From: Butyrivibrio sp. | Lineage (GTDB): Bacteria > Bacillota > Clostridia > Lachnospirales > Lachnospiraceae | NCBI GenBank assembly: GCA_017470505.1 | Contig: JAFUYO010000009.1 | Coordinates: 65,671 to 123,806 of the forward strand | DNA length: 58,136 nucleotides | Reading direction: 5' to 3' | Part shown: in pieces, positions 34,254 through 43,700 of the stretch | Layout of the letters: each line of letters begins with the position of its first letter | How positions within the stretch are numbered: position 1 is the stretch's first letter | Made by a program: the position numbers and the translations under genes | The notes under the pieces: model-generated | The model's database searches: none | What the model saw: only the letters and a program-made list of their open reading frames with translations | What the model was told of the DNA's origin: nothing

Positions 34254-35117
34254 TTATCTGATTATCGTGGTGAGATTTCTCATTATCCCCGCAGCGACAT
34301 CAGGCTTGTTCATTGAATATACGTGAATGTGGCTGACACCGTTTGAGATGAGATCGATTATCTGGTCGCAGGCGTAGATTATCCCCGCCTCCTTCATCTT
34401 CTCAGGATCATCTGAAAATCTGTCGACCATTATCTTCATCTTCTGTGGAATAGTCGACCCTGAGAGGGCAACACTTCTCGCCACCTGTTTTTTGTTGGTG
34501 ATCGGCATTATCCCGGGTACAACCGGAACCTCTATCCCCTTCTCCCTGATCCTGTAGAGGAACTGATAGAGAGTGGAGTTGTCAAAAAACATCTGGGTTG
34601 TGAGGAAATCGCAGCCCGCATCGACCTTTTCTTTCAGATGCACGATATCCTCGGACTGCCTCTCGCACTCCACGTGCCCCTCAGGGTAACATGCGCCTCC
34701 TATGCAGAAGCTCTCATCCATTGACTTGATGTCGTAAATGAGCTCGGTAGCGTGGTTGTAGTCAAAGCACACTCTTCCCTCCGCGGGTATGTCGCCGCGA
34801 AGAGCCATGATGTTCTCGATGCCCCTCTTTTTGTACTCGGAGATCATGGTCCCTACAAGCTCCCTTGTCGAAGAGACGCAGGTAAGGTGCGCAAGTACGC
34901 TGACTCCGTACTTATCCTGGAGGTCGGCTGCGATGTTGACGGTGTTCTTGCTCGTTCCGCCGCCTGCCCCGTAGGTCACACTCATAAAGTCGGGGCGAAG
35001 AGCTGCTATCTCTGACGCCGCCTTCTCAACAGCCTCATATCCCGCATCTGTCTTTGGCGGGAAAACTTCAAAGGAGAGTGTCACCTCTTTTTCCCTGAAA
35101 ATCTCACTTATCTTCAT
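34254..35117 (-). CDS. metF: 5,10-methylenetetrahydrofolate reductase
   Basis: A 287-residue FAD enzyme reducing methylene-THF to methyl-THF for methionine synthesis. Motifs: LSFEVFPPKTDAG at the start, SVTYGAGGGTSKNT, the HLTCVSST strand, ALRGDIP, and FLTTQMFFDN. Length matches the bacterial MetF type. ATG at 35117 follows GGGAGGAG; the frame's longer start is inside the gap after purB. With purB it links one-carbon and purine metabolism. Confidence 0.94.
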   Translation of the reverse strand: MKISEIFREKEVTLSFEVFPPKTDAGYEAVEKAASEIAALRPDFMSVTYGAGGGTSKNTVNIAADLQDKYGVSVLAHLTCVSSTRELVGTMISEYKKRGIENIMALRGDIPAEGRVCFDYNHATELIYDIKSMDESFCIGGACYPEGHVECERQSEDIVHLKEKVDAGCDFLTTQMFFDNSTLYQFLYRIREKGIEVPVVPGIMPITNKKQVARSVALSGSTIPQKMKIMVDRFSDDPEKMKEAGIIYACDQIIDLISNGVSHIHVYSMNKPDVAAGIMRNLTTIIR

Positions 35118-35179
35118 ATAATACTCCTCCCGGTCCCGGGGCTGTGCCTTCGGCAGATCCCCAGGGACTCTCTTTTGCA

Positions 35180-36613
35180 TCAGACATTTATCTCAGCGGT
35201 AACTCCGAGAAGATCCCTGTTCTTATCAAGGATAGGATCTACCACTTCCCTCAGGAACTTCTCGACCTGGTGAGCGCTGCAGCCCACATATTTTGAGGGC
35301 TCCATGAGCTTTTTGAGGTCGTCAAGATCAAGGTTAAACGCAGGGTCATCCGCAATGAGCTCAAGGAGATTGTTGTCCTTCCCCTCAGCCTTTACTCTCT
35401 TTCCTGCCTCCATGGAGAGCTCTCTTATCCTCTCGTGGAGCTCCTGTCTGTCTCCGCCTGCCTTCACCGCATCCATCATGATGTTCTCTGTCGCCATAAA
35501 TGGAAGCTCTGCCATCATGTGCTTCTCGATAACCTTGGGATATACGACAAGTCCGTCGACGACGTTGATGCACAGATCAAGCACGCCGTCAGTAGCAAGG
35601 AATCCCTCGGGGATCGAGAGTCTCTTGTTTGCAGAGTCGTCGAGCGTCCTCTCAAACCACTGTGAAACCTCGGTGATAGCGGGATTAAGCGTGTCAACTA
35701 TAACATACCTTGAGAGCGAGCATATTCTCTCGGATCTCATGGGATTTCTCTTGTAGGCCATTGCCGATGAGCCTATCTGACTCTTCTCAAAGGGCTCCTC
35801 TACTTCCTTAAGGTGCTGCAAAAGCCTTATGTCCTGCGCCATCTTTGTAGCTGACGAGCAGATCCCCGCAAGGACATTTATGACCTTCATATCTATCTTG
35901 CGGCTGTAGGTCTGACCTGAAACTGCCATGCACCCCTTAAAGCCCATCTTTTCTGCCAGCATAGGGTCAAGCCTGTCGACCTTGTCGAGGTCACCGTCAA
36001 ATAGCTCAAGGAAGGACGCCTGCGTCCCCGTCGTTCCCTTTGAGCCGAGAAGCTTCATGTTATCAAGTACATAGTCAAGGTCTTCTAAATCAATCGTAAA
36101 ATCCTGCAGCCAGAGCGTTGCCCTTTTCCCGACTGTGGTCGGCTGAGCGGGCTGGAAGTGCGTAAAGCCGAGCGTCGGCTGATCCTTGTACTTATCTGCA
36201 AATCTGGCGAGCTCTGCGATCACGTTTATGAGCTTTTTCCTCACGAGCCCAAGCGCTTCTGTCATGATTATGATGTCCGTGTTATCTCCGACATAGCAGC
36301 TGGTCGCTCCAAGATGGATGATCCCCTTTGCATTCGGGCACTGTTCGCCGTATGCGTAGACGTGGCTCATGACATCGTGACGAACCTCTTTCTCCCTCGC
36401 CCTCGCGACATCGTAGTTGATGTCATCCTTGTGGGCCTTGAGCTCATCAATCTGCTCCTGTGTTATGGGAAGCCCTAAGTCTTTTTCAATTTCTGCCAGG
36501 GCTATCCACAGCCTTCTCCAGGTACGAAACTTCATATCCTGGGAAAAGATATACTGCATTTCCCTGCTTGCATAGCGCTCCGAGAGCGGACTTGTGTAGC
36601 GGTCTGTACTCAT
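35180..36613 (-). CDS. purB: Adenylosuccinate lyase
   Basis: A 477-residue fumarase-superfamily enzyme acting twice in purine synthesis (SAICAR and adenylosuccinate cleavage). The signature loop GSSAMAYKRNPMRSE is intact, with HLGATSCYVGDN and THFQPAQPTTVGKR for substrate binding. This larger form resembles the clade typical of Clostridia and eukaryotes. ATG at 36613 follows AAGGAGGAG. The promoter contains a 29-base inverted repeat shared with the cyclophilin gene. Confidence 0.95.
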   Translation of the reverse strand: MSTDRYTSPLSERYASREMQYIFSQDMKFRTWRRLWIALAEIEKDLGLPITQEQIDELKAHKDDINYDVARAREKEVRHDVMSHVYAYGEQCPNAKGIIHLGATSCYVGDNTDIIIMTEALGLVRKKLINVIAELARFADKYKDQPTLGFTHFQPAQPTTVGKRATLWLQDFTIDLEDLDYVLDNMKLLGSKGTTGTQASFLELFDGDLDKVDRLDPMLAEKMGFKGCMAVSGQTYSRKIDMKVINVLAGICSSATKMAQDIRLLQHLKEVEEPFEKSQIGSSAMAYKRNPMRSERICSLSRYVIVDTLNPAITEVSQWFERTLDDSANKRLSIPEGFLATDGVLDLCINVVDGLVVYPKVIEKHMMAELPFMATENIMMDAVKAGGDRQELHERIRELSMEAGKRVKAEGKDNNLLELIADDPAFNLDLDDLKKLMEPSKYVGCSAHQVEKFLREVVDPILDKNRDLLGVTAEINV

Positions 36614-36666
36614 AAACTCCTCCTTCGAAAAAAATACGGTCTGTCTGTATCTGATTCTCACTCAAT

Positions 36667-36702
36667 AATATATGACATCTTGAATAAAACATTCAAGATG
36701 TC
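36667..36702 (-). promoter_or_regulatory. purB promoter with inverted-repeat operator
   Basis: Minus strand -35 TTGAAT (36691-36696), 18-base spacer, -10 TATATT (36667-36672). A 29-base inverted repeat (36674-36702, arms GACATCTTGAAT and ATTCAAGATGTC) covers the -35 and spacer. It is almost identical, and identically placed, to the element at 23467-23502. Confidence 0.8.
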
Positions 36703-36716
36703 CGCATAAAGAAATC

Positions 36717-37898
36717 TCAATTGTCCTCATACCTTGATACCATGTCGAGGATCTCCTGCGTGTACTTGGGGTATTGCCTTGCCATATCCTCGATCTCAAG
36801 CTTGGCGTTTCCTGCGACGACGTCCCTGTTGTACTCCATCCTCTTTCTGAGTGACTGCCTCTGAACGTTCAGGCTGTGCCTTATCTCAACCTCCTCGTTG
36901 TGGTCAAGAAGAGCGTCCACCTGATGGATCCAGATATCCGGGTCCTTCACCCTGTAGTGGCGCAGCATATATACAAGGTCCTTCTCATTTGAGTCGAGAA
37001 GCTTTCTCGCATCCTCGACCTTCTCCCTCTCGCTCTTTTCCCTGAGGTACTTTCCGTAGAGATCAGTCAGCTCCCTGGAGGTGCTTACTCCGTACTTGAG
37101 GCAGAGATAATCTATCAGGTTTGTGTTGTTCACATATCTTATCTTCACCTGATTCTGCAGCATGATGAGCCTTGAAATGGATTTGTTCACCACCTTGAGC
37201 TCCGCGGCAGCGTTGATATTCTGTATGTACAGCGCAGTCACCGCAATGCCGGCGAGGAGAATTATCACCATGTAGCCGTACACCACGTTAAGTCCCAGCC
37301 CGTGCTGCAGTATCAGAAGAAATATCAGTATCAGAACGAGCGATACCCCGACTGCAATTATGAGCCTTTTGGTGTTTTCAATGGTTCTGTATATCTCATC
37401 CTCCTGGAAGAGGTAGGCCTCAAACTCACTGTCCAGGCGCTTTAAGTCATTTCTTATCTTTTTCTGATAGTTTTCTGCCTCGAGTAGCTTTCCCGCACCG
37501 GTCTGGGCGTCCTTCTGTATCCTCTCCATGTGCTCAAACTCGGCGTCGGTCATCCTGCTCTTTCGCCGGTTGAACTTCTCCTGCTGCTGCTGCGACTCCA
37601 GGATCCTTCTTGCGCACTCCTCGATCTCACGCCTCTGCTCCGGCGGAAGGGCGTCGATCTCCTCCATGTCCCGCAGATGGCTCGTGACATCGTTGTACTC
37701 CATCTCCAGGGCATCGAGCTCAGTGGCGGCCTCCTGCATCTGTGCAAGACAGCTCCCGATGTACTCCCGCCTCTGGACAGGGTCATCCATGTCCACATCC
37801 TTCCTGGTGTAGACAATGTCATTCCAGTTCTGGAGTTTCTCCTGATTCTCCCACTCCTCTTCTCTTGGATTATTTATAAAGAAGTCTAAAAACCCCAT
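36717..37898 (-). CDS. Coiled-coil protein with two central membrane helices (unknown function)
   Basis: A 393-residue protein, last of a four-gene cassette. Residues about 45-170 are highly charged coiled coil with Gln/Arg-rich stretches. Two helices follow (about 178-200 and 206-226), then a second helical region to the end. Both halves should face the cytoplasm, like a membrane-held strut. I do not recognise a family. It starts immediately after the stop of the previous gene, with AAGGTG as ribosome site. Confidence 0.75.
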   Translation of the reverse strand: MGFLDFFINNPREEEWENQEKLQNWNDIVYTRKDVDMDDPVQRREYIGSCLAQMQEAATELDALEMEYNDVTSHLRDMEEIDALPPEQRREIEECARRILESQQQQEKFNRRKSRMTDAEFEHMERIQKDAQTGAGKLLEAENYQKKIRNDLKRLDSEFEAYLFQEDEIYRTIENTKRLIIAVGVSLVLILIFLLILQHGLGLNVVYGYMVIILLAGIAVTALYIQNINAAAELKVVNKSISRLIMLQNQVKIRYVNNTNLIDYLCLKYGVSTSRELTDLYGKYLREKSEREKVEDARKLLDSNEKDLVYMLRHYRVKDPDIWIHQVDALLDHNEEVEIRHSLNVQRQSLRKRMEYNRDVVAGNAKLEIEDMARQYPKYTQEILDMVSRYEDN

Positions 37899-38741
37899 TT
37901 ATTTCACCTTGTTTTTAACAAGCCCTCTGTAATCAGCTTTGACGGTGTCGGTAAGGTCCCCGACCCTGTCGTAGTATTCGCGCGTTCTGCCCTCGGCCTT
38001 GACCATGGACAAAGTCCCGATCTTATGCTTTACTTCCGAAGCCTGATAGAGCTCCTGCGCCTCCTTCATCCTCCTCTCAACCTCCATGGAAGCCTCATAG
38101 GCCTCCTCATTGTCAGCGATAAAGGATATGTATTCCTTGTTTGAAAGGTTCATCCTGACCGCCGACAGGTACTGATAATATGACTCCTTGTCCCCGCTGT
38201 CGTTGTAGGCGGCCAGAAACATCTCTGCAGCCCTGTCAAACAAAAAGAGCCTTGCGTACATAACGCCCTCGTTGTGCTCGATCCGTGCCCGGAGCTCTGA
38301 GTCAATTCCGGGGGTATTACTTAAGAGGAAGCTGTACTCTGAAAAGGCCATCGCAAATCTTCCGCTCTTCATCAGAAAATCCGCCCTCTGCAGCTTCTTG
38401 GCGTAGACGTCGAGCCCCGCGTTTTCTCTCAGGATCTCCTCCGTCTTGTCAACTTCTCCCCTGGTGTTATAGCCGACGTAGTCAAGGATGGTCCCAGCGA
38501 GAGCCGCCACCGAACACCTCTTTGAAGACATGCTCCGCAGCTCGTCCGATAGTCTGGTCAGGGAGCACTCCTTATCTATCCAGTCAAAGAGCTCCTCATC
38601 GAAGTTCTCCTCATCCAGAAGAAAAGCGTTCTGCACGATGCAGTAGCACAGCTCTTCAATGCAGTAGACATTTCTGCCCACCTTCTCTATATGATATGGT
38701 TTTTTTGCATAACTTCCTATGCACAGAATAGGACATCTCAT
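37899..38741 (-). CDS. Helical-repeat protein of the DUF5717/5716 cassette
   Basis: A 280-residue soluble protein. The N-terminal 60 residues contain Cys-rich GRNVYCIEELCYCIVQN. The middle has TPR-like helices: RADFLMKSGRFAMAFSEYSFLL and EGVMYARLFLFDRAAEMFLAAYN, spaced about 35 residues. A charged C-terminal helix follows. Role unknown; helical repeats suggest protein binding. It begins six bases after the upstream stop. Confidence 0.75.
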   Translation of the reverse strand: MRCPILCIGSYAKKPYHIEKVGRNVYCIEELCYCIVQNAFLLDEENFDEELFDWIDKECSLTRLSDELRSMSSKRCSVAALAGTILDYVGYNTRGEVDKTEEILRENAGLDVYAKKLQRADFLMKSGRFAMAFSEYSFLLSNTPGIDSELRARIEHNEGVMYARLFLFDRAAEMFLAAYNDSGDKESYYQYLSAVRMNLSNKEYISFIADNEEAYEASMEVERRMKEAQELYQASEVKHKIGTLSMVKAEGRTREYYDRVGDLTDTVKADYRGLVKNKVK

Positions 38742-38747
38742 ATAAAA

Positions 38748-40046
38748 CTACACCTCTATGGTCTGCTCCCAAACCTGGCCTGTCGCCGGGAAGAGCTCGC
38801 CAAAGCCAAGGTCTGTCACCCTGACGTTAACTTCATTCACACTGCTCATATCCATGCTCACCTTGAGCCTCGTCGTCCCAGGAGGTCTCTTTGTGAGTCC
38901 GTCCAGAAGCAGCTGCACCACCCTGGGCCTTTTTCCTGTAAGCGGCGTCACCTCTATGTTGAGAATGCCGCTCTGATCCATGATGATATCAAAGCCGGTG
39001 CTCGCCTCATACCAGTTGACACCTGCATCAAGAAGAGCGTAATAGACTTCAGTTCCGCACTTTAAGAGCTTCATCCCAAGATTTGACTTAAGCTTGTCCT
39101 CCCCCAGGAAAACAAACCTGCCCGCCTTCTGGCCGGGGTGTATCCTCTCTCTGGCCGCAATGCTGGCTCCCTTTGAAAAGAGATTGTTCCCCTGGAAAAC
39201 GCGCCTCGTCCTGCAGAGATATTCAAGGGACCTCTTGGTCCACTTCTCCTTAAAGCCGTCCCCTAATAAAAACACAGTGGAAACGATCCTGTCTTCGCAC
39301 GATTTCTGCATGATAGTCAGAAACTCGTCGTCAAGCCACTCGCAGACCTTGTGGTACTCGGACGCCTCCTTGGGGAATCCCCCTTTTATCGGGAGGTCGT
39401 CATAAGTTGTCACATCTATAGTTGCAACCACCGGCCTTGTCTTGTAGTTGAGCGTCATATCGTAGACCGAGAGCTTATCGAGGTCATAGTCACACGCCAG
39501 GATCGAGTGATGCGTTATATCATCAGGCTGATACAGCATGTAATTGTAAAAGCTCTCCTCGTGCGACTGATAGAACACCTGGGCATTTCCTAGCTCAAGT
39601 GATGCGGTCACCGCGTTTAAGACCTGCACCATTCTCATGTCCAGGCTCCTCGTGGTGAACATCACCGCATCCACGTCGTTCATCGACAGTTCCATCGACA
39701 AAAGGGATAAGCTTCTTTTTATGAACAGGGTCAGAAGAGCTATGGGGTCATACTCAGTATCCCCCACAACCACGGACAGGCCAAGCTTGGCTGATGCCAG
39801 AAGGTCCCTCACAGGTATTCCGTCCCCGTCCTCTATGTGGCGCACCGCCTCCTTGCCGTAGAACCACTGGTTTACGTCTTTTCTCTTGCAGAGAATGGTC
39901 GGTATATTATACAGTTCTGATCCCGCCAGCACCGAGAGAGTCTCCGGCATATCCGCATCGGATGCCAGAAAGCTGATCTGAGATACCTTTTCTCCCAGAT
40001 CATATCCCAGGACAAAGCGCTTAGAGTCAGACTTTCCAAGTAGCAT
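38748..40046 (-). CDS. Hsp70/actin-fold protein with altered phosphate loops (DUF5716-like)
   Basis: A 432-residue protein whose order of motifs follows DnaK/actin: phosphate-1-like FVLGYDLGEKVSQISF (11-26), the helix and strand before the second lobe (AQVFYQSHEESFYNYML, like the EPTAAALAYG region), phosphate-2-like SILACDYDLDKLSVYD (181-196), and adenosine-like STVFLLGDGFKEKW (256-269). The Gly/Thr residues that normally bind phosphates are replaced, so ATP hydrolysis is doubtful. I recall this as DUF5716; unverified. No peptide-binding domain of DnaK is present. It lies between the large scaffold gene and the repeat protein, all on one transcript. Confidence 0.72.
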   Translation of the reverse strand: MLLGKSDSKRFVLGYDLGEKVSQISFLASDADMPETLSVLAGSELYNIPTILCKRKDVNQWFYGKEAVRHIEDGDGIPVRDLLASAKLGLSVVVGDTEYDPIALLTLFIKRSLSLLSMELSMNDVDAVMFTTRSLDMRMVQVLNAVTASLELGNAQVFYQSHEESFYNYMLYQPDDITHHSILACDYDLDKLSVYDMTLNYKTRPVVATIDVTTYDDLPIKGGFPKEASEYHKVCEWLDDEFLTIMQKSCEDRIVSTVFLLGDGFKEKWTKRSLEYLCRTRRVFQGNNLFSKGASIAARERIHPGQKAGRFVFLGEDKLKSNLGMKLLKCGTEVYYALLDAGVNWYEASTGFDIIMDQSGILNIEVTPLTGKRPRVVQLLLDGLTKRPPGTTRLKVSMDMSSVNEVNVRVTDLGFGELFPATGQVWEQTIEV

Positions 40047-40053
40047 TACTAAA

Positions 40054-43000
40054 CTATCCTTCCTTCTTTAATTCATATGTGGCTGAAAAGAGCCTGTTGC
40101 AGATGAAATCCTTCCTGTAGTATTCATCTATCAGTGAATCCACGGTGTCAAAATCCTGAAGTGTCTCTCCTATGCAGATGTCGTTGATGAGACTGTACCT
40201 GCACGGTATCTGGCCTCCCACGATGTCACTCTTCTGGATGGTCCCGCTCTCCGTGAGCGTCTCCTCCTGCCCCTCCTCGGTTATGTAGTACTGCATCTGC
40301 TCGCCGAAGAACAGCACAAATTCAGAGACATATATTCCGTCGTACATCTGACGCATCTCGCGGGTTCTGTAGTCATTGCCCGGATCCGAGTCAAGCCTGT
40401 AGTGGACAATGCATTTCCTGTCAGGAGAAGTCCTGTACTCTATCATTGTCTTGTCGATAAAGGCGGCCATCTCGGGGCTTAACCCTGCATACTCCATGAA
40501 AAACGGGAAGTATACAGATTTTGAGAGAAGGTCCTTTAAAAACAGTGAAGCAACAGTCCTGTTGACCCTCTCATCATTTTTCTTTTCATAGGCAAAATAG
40601 CGGAGATACGAAAGCGCGCATATCTGCGGCAGCTTCGTGTTATCGAGCGCAAGCTTTTCAATGCGCTCAAAGATGTATCTGTCCGCAACGGTTCCTTTTG
40701 CAAAATTGTCATAGGCATTCTGTGAGAGGTATGCGATCTCGATGTCGGAATTGCCGGTGCTCTCCACGTAGTGCCTGAATATTTCATTTTTTTCTCCGAT
40801 GTAGGCTCCGGAGTAGAGCATCTGGATGAGCATTCTCTCGCTTATGGAGTAGGTATCCAGCCCAAAGGACTCGGCCGCCTTCCAGATATCCCTCATCTCC
40901 CTGACGGTTCCGTTAAATGAGACAGTCAGATAAGATAACAGCTGTTCGTCATACTTCCCTGCCCTGAAGGCGTAATGCGCTATCTCGATCTCTTTTTTGC
41001 CGGCGGGAAGATTCCCCCGATCGAGAAGCCTTACGCACAGCCGCAGGATTATCCTGGGATCGACGCCGTAGGTTCCATAGGTCTCAGCCCAATCAAGAGC
41101 CTTGTCATAGAGTCCCGACATCACCATCAGCTCAAGCATCTCAACCCGCCTCTCGCCCGTAAGCTCATCGGGATCCATCTCTGTCAGGTACTCTGTCAGC
41201 TGCCTTGTGAAGTCGTTGTCGTAATAGAACCTCACAAGGTTATTTCTGATCTCGTTTCTGCACTTCTTCCTGACAAGCTCTGAAGACGCAAGCTCCCTGT
41301 ACCTTGCAGCGTTGTCAATATCTATCGTGTAGGCGTTCTTCCCGAGCTCGCACAAAAACAGATCCAGATTTTCCTTGCCATTCTGGATATACGGTATCGC
41401 GTATTCAGACAGCCCTCCCGCCAGCATCATCCTGGTCTCGGTGTAGGGCACGCTCTTTGCATAGCGGTTGTCGTCGTGGTCTGACAAAAGAACCGCATAA
41501 TCACTTCCATAAAGCGGCACGTAGGCCATTCCGTCAACAACGGGATAGCGCATGACTCCGCTCAGCTTATCATAGATCACACACACGCCGCTTATCTTTT
41601 TGTCGTTTACCTTTATCTGCGACGTGTAGAGGATAGAGAGCACCTTGGATGCATTGGATGCGTCAACCATCTGTCTGGTGAGCATGTTCTCATAGAGATA
41701 CCCAAGATCCTGATTTATCCTGCCCCTGTCAAGCTGCGCCATCAGGTATTTCTCGATCTGCGGAACATAGGACTCGTAGAGCTCCGGGTAATCCTGCCTG
41801 TGCTCATGAATATATCTGTAGAGTATGGCGTTCTTGTCATACTCAAGGTCACTCTGATAGGAGAAATACATCAGCACCATCTTGCTGATCTCACACGGCA
41901 AAAGACCGTCCTCATCAGTGTAAATGGACATCATGTAGTACTCGTAGAGCCTCGTTATGCGGAGCTCCTTCTCAACACCCTTCATGTACCAGAAAAAGGC
42001 ATCCCTGTCAGTTCGCCCGCCCTTTATGAGCATTGAGACAATAGCCTCGAGCACGTCAGTGCTCTCCTTCATCTCGTAGCAGGACTTCAGTATTCCGAAG
42101 AGCTTTTTGTCAAATGTCCTGACACGCATGGACAGGTAAACTATCTGGTCAACGAGGTTTAAGGATATCAGATTCTTTCTGGCTCCATACTCAAGCACGT
42201 GCTTCTCATGGCTGTCTAAGTGGGTCAGCATCGAGGGATTCTCGTTTAAGAGGTTCATCGCCTCGAGATAGAGGATCGGGCTTCTGCAGCCGTATCCGAA
42301 CTGCTCCTGAAGCATCAGCCACTTTCTGGATGCGCTCTGGGAGTAGTCGTCAGAGACATACAGAAGGAGCCACGCAATTCGCCAGTTCTCCTGATTGCGC
42401 CTGTATATTCCCTCAAGTCTCTCAGTTACGTCATTTATATAGGATTCCTCGCGGCTACACAGCGTCGACAGATACAGATAATAGCTGTAAAGGGTATCCC
42501 CTGGTGCCTCCTGGGCATCCCTCGCCGACTGGTCAAGGAGCCATTTCCCCTCGTTGACCCTGCCTGCAGTTATGTAGTACTGAGCCGTATAGAGCCTTGT
42601 CTCAAGCTTTTTGTCGTCAATGGCGTTCATCCTTGCGATTATCTTGCCGGTCTCTGTGAGCCACGCCCTTGAAGTTATCTTTTTGCAGCTGAAATTCTCA
42701 TACACCCCGACCAGCTGCACTGTCAGCCTCTTCATCTCCGAGTAGTCGGCAGTCATGTGTAAGGCATCCGACAAATTCACAGTGACCGTGACGGGAAGGG
42801 ATACGCTTGTGAAATTGTTGTACAGCTCTATCCTTGCAAAGTTGTTGCCCTCGTGGAGATTCTCCGTGCGAAGCAGGACGCCGAGCCTCGCATTGGAGCC
42901 CGTGAAGTCCTCCTCAGATATCTCGTACTTGTCAAGAGTAAGGAAATCCCCGCATACCTTCGCAAAGAGGTGGGTGTACCCCCAGCCGCTCCTCGTGATG

Positions 43001-43641
43001 AGAACGCCCGTGTCATGTAAAAGACCCGTGAAATCTATCTGAAGTTCAGTCTGTTCCAGAATATACTTAACCGGCTGCTTCTTGTTGATGGCGATGAGAA
43101 ACTCCTCAACATTCTGCTGATTGTCAGGGTTGTAGGAAAGCCCCCTGTATAGTGACTCATACCGGGCGTCATTGCCCTTGAACACGGAAATAAAGTCACG
43201 CTGATAAAAGAGGTTCACCGCCTCATCCCAGTCAGTCTTGGCCAGATTTGCAAAATGAAACAGATTCTTGATGTCACCGAGACTTGATGCGATAGTGTCC
43301 ATCCTCACGGTGACCACGAAAGGGATCATATACTCTCCCTGATTAGATATTATCCTGAACTCTCCCTTCAGGACGTCGCCCTGGGAGAGGCCTTTTCCGT
43401 TAAATCTGTATGAAACCTCATAGGGAGAACCTGAAAATGTATCATTAACAAGTTCCATCCTGATGTCGGTTGTAGATATCCTGCCTTCTACAGGTGATTT
43501 ATCCGATCCGAATATGGTAAAAGAGCCTTCCGTCACCTCGCCCTGTCCTATGGAAAGTTCTATGCGCGCAGTTGAAAAATCGAGGTTCCGCTGCGCATAT
43601 ACATATTTCCCCTGAAGAAGCCTGTCAATAATTTCTCTCAC
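40054..43641 (-). CDS. Large scaffold protein, beta domains plus helical repeats (DUF5717-like)
   Basis: A 1195-residue protein, the first gene of its cassette. Residues about 1-290 look like two Ig-like beta domains (LKGEFRIISNQGEYMIPFVVTV and ARIELYNNFTSVSLPVTVTV end strands). The remainder is mostly helical, TPR-like repeat. No signal peptide or membrane helix, so cytosolic. I recall this as DUF5717, known mainly from Lachnospiraceae, with no assigned function; unverified. The start is GTG at 43641, six bases after GGGGAG. It probably scaffolds the following Hsp70-fold, repeat and membrane proteins. Confidence 0.75.
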   Translation of the reverse strand: MREIIDRLLQGKYVYAQRNLDFSTARIELSIGQGEVTEGSFTIFGSDKSPVEGRISTTDIRMELVNDTFSGSPYEVSYRFNGKGLSQGDVLKGEFRIISNQGEYMIPFVVTVRMDTIASSLGDIKNLFHFANLAKTDWDEAVNLFYQRDFISVFKGNDARYESLYRGLSYNPDNQQNVEEFLIAINKKQPVKYILEQTELQIDFTGLLHDTGVLITRSGWGYTHLFAKVCGDFLTLDKYEISEEDFTGSNARLGVLLRTENLHEGNNFARIELYNNFTSVSLPVTVTVNLSDALHMTADYSEMKRLTVQLVGVYENFSCKKITSRAWLTETGKIIARMNAIDDKKLETRLYTAQYYITAGRVNEGKWLLDQSARDAQEAPGDTLYSYYLYLSTLCSREESYINDVTERLEGIYRRNQENWRIAWLLLYVSDDYSQSASRKWLMLQEQFGYGCRSPILYLEAMNLLNENPSMLTHLDSHEKHVLEYGARKNLISLNLVDQIVYLSMRVRTFDKKLFGILKSCYEMKESTDVLEAIVSMLIKGGRTDRDAFFWYMKGVEKELRITRLYEYYMMSIYTDEDGLLPCEISKMVLMYFSYQSDLEYDKNAILYRYIHEHRQDYPELYESYVPQIEKYLMAQLDRGRINQDLGYLYENMLTRQMVDASNASKVLSILYTSQIKVNDKKISGVCVIYDKLSGVMRYPVVDGMAYVPLYGSDYAVLLSDHDDNRYAKSVPYTETRMMLAGGLSEYAIPYIQNGKENLDLFLCELGKNAYTIDIDNAARYRELASSELVRKKCRNEIRNNLVRFYYDNDFTRQLTEYLTEMDPDELTGERRVEMLELMVMSGLYDKALDWAETYGTYGVDPRIILRLCVRLLDRGNLPAGKKEIEIAHYAFRAGKYDEQLLSYLTVSFNGTVREMRDIWKAAESFGLDTYSISERMLIQMLYSGAYIGEKNEIFRHYVESTGNSDIEIAYLSQNAYDNFAKGTVADRYIFERIEKLALDNTKLPQICALSYLRYFAYEKKNDERVNRTVASLFLKDLLSKSVYFPFFMEYAGLSPEMAAFIDKTMIEYRTSPDRKCIVHYRLDSDPGNDYRTREMRQMYDGIYVSEFVLFFGEQMQYYITEEGQEETLTESGTIQKSDIVGGQIPCRYSLINDICIGETLQDFDTVDSLIDEYYRKDFICNRLFSATYELKKEG

Positions 43642-43647
43642 AATACA

Positions 43648-43690
43648 CTCCCCAAAAACTAATACTACAAAATAATATTATACCACAATC
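43648..43690 (-). promoter_or_regulatory. Promoter of the four-gene scaffold cassette
   Basis: Extended -10 on the minus strand, TGTGGTATAAT (TATAAT at 43677-43682), with no good -35, as usual for extended -10 promoters. The ribosome site GGGGAG is at 43648-43653, six bases before the GTG. Confidence 0.65.
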
Positions 43691-43700
43691 TGTCACATTT

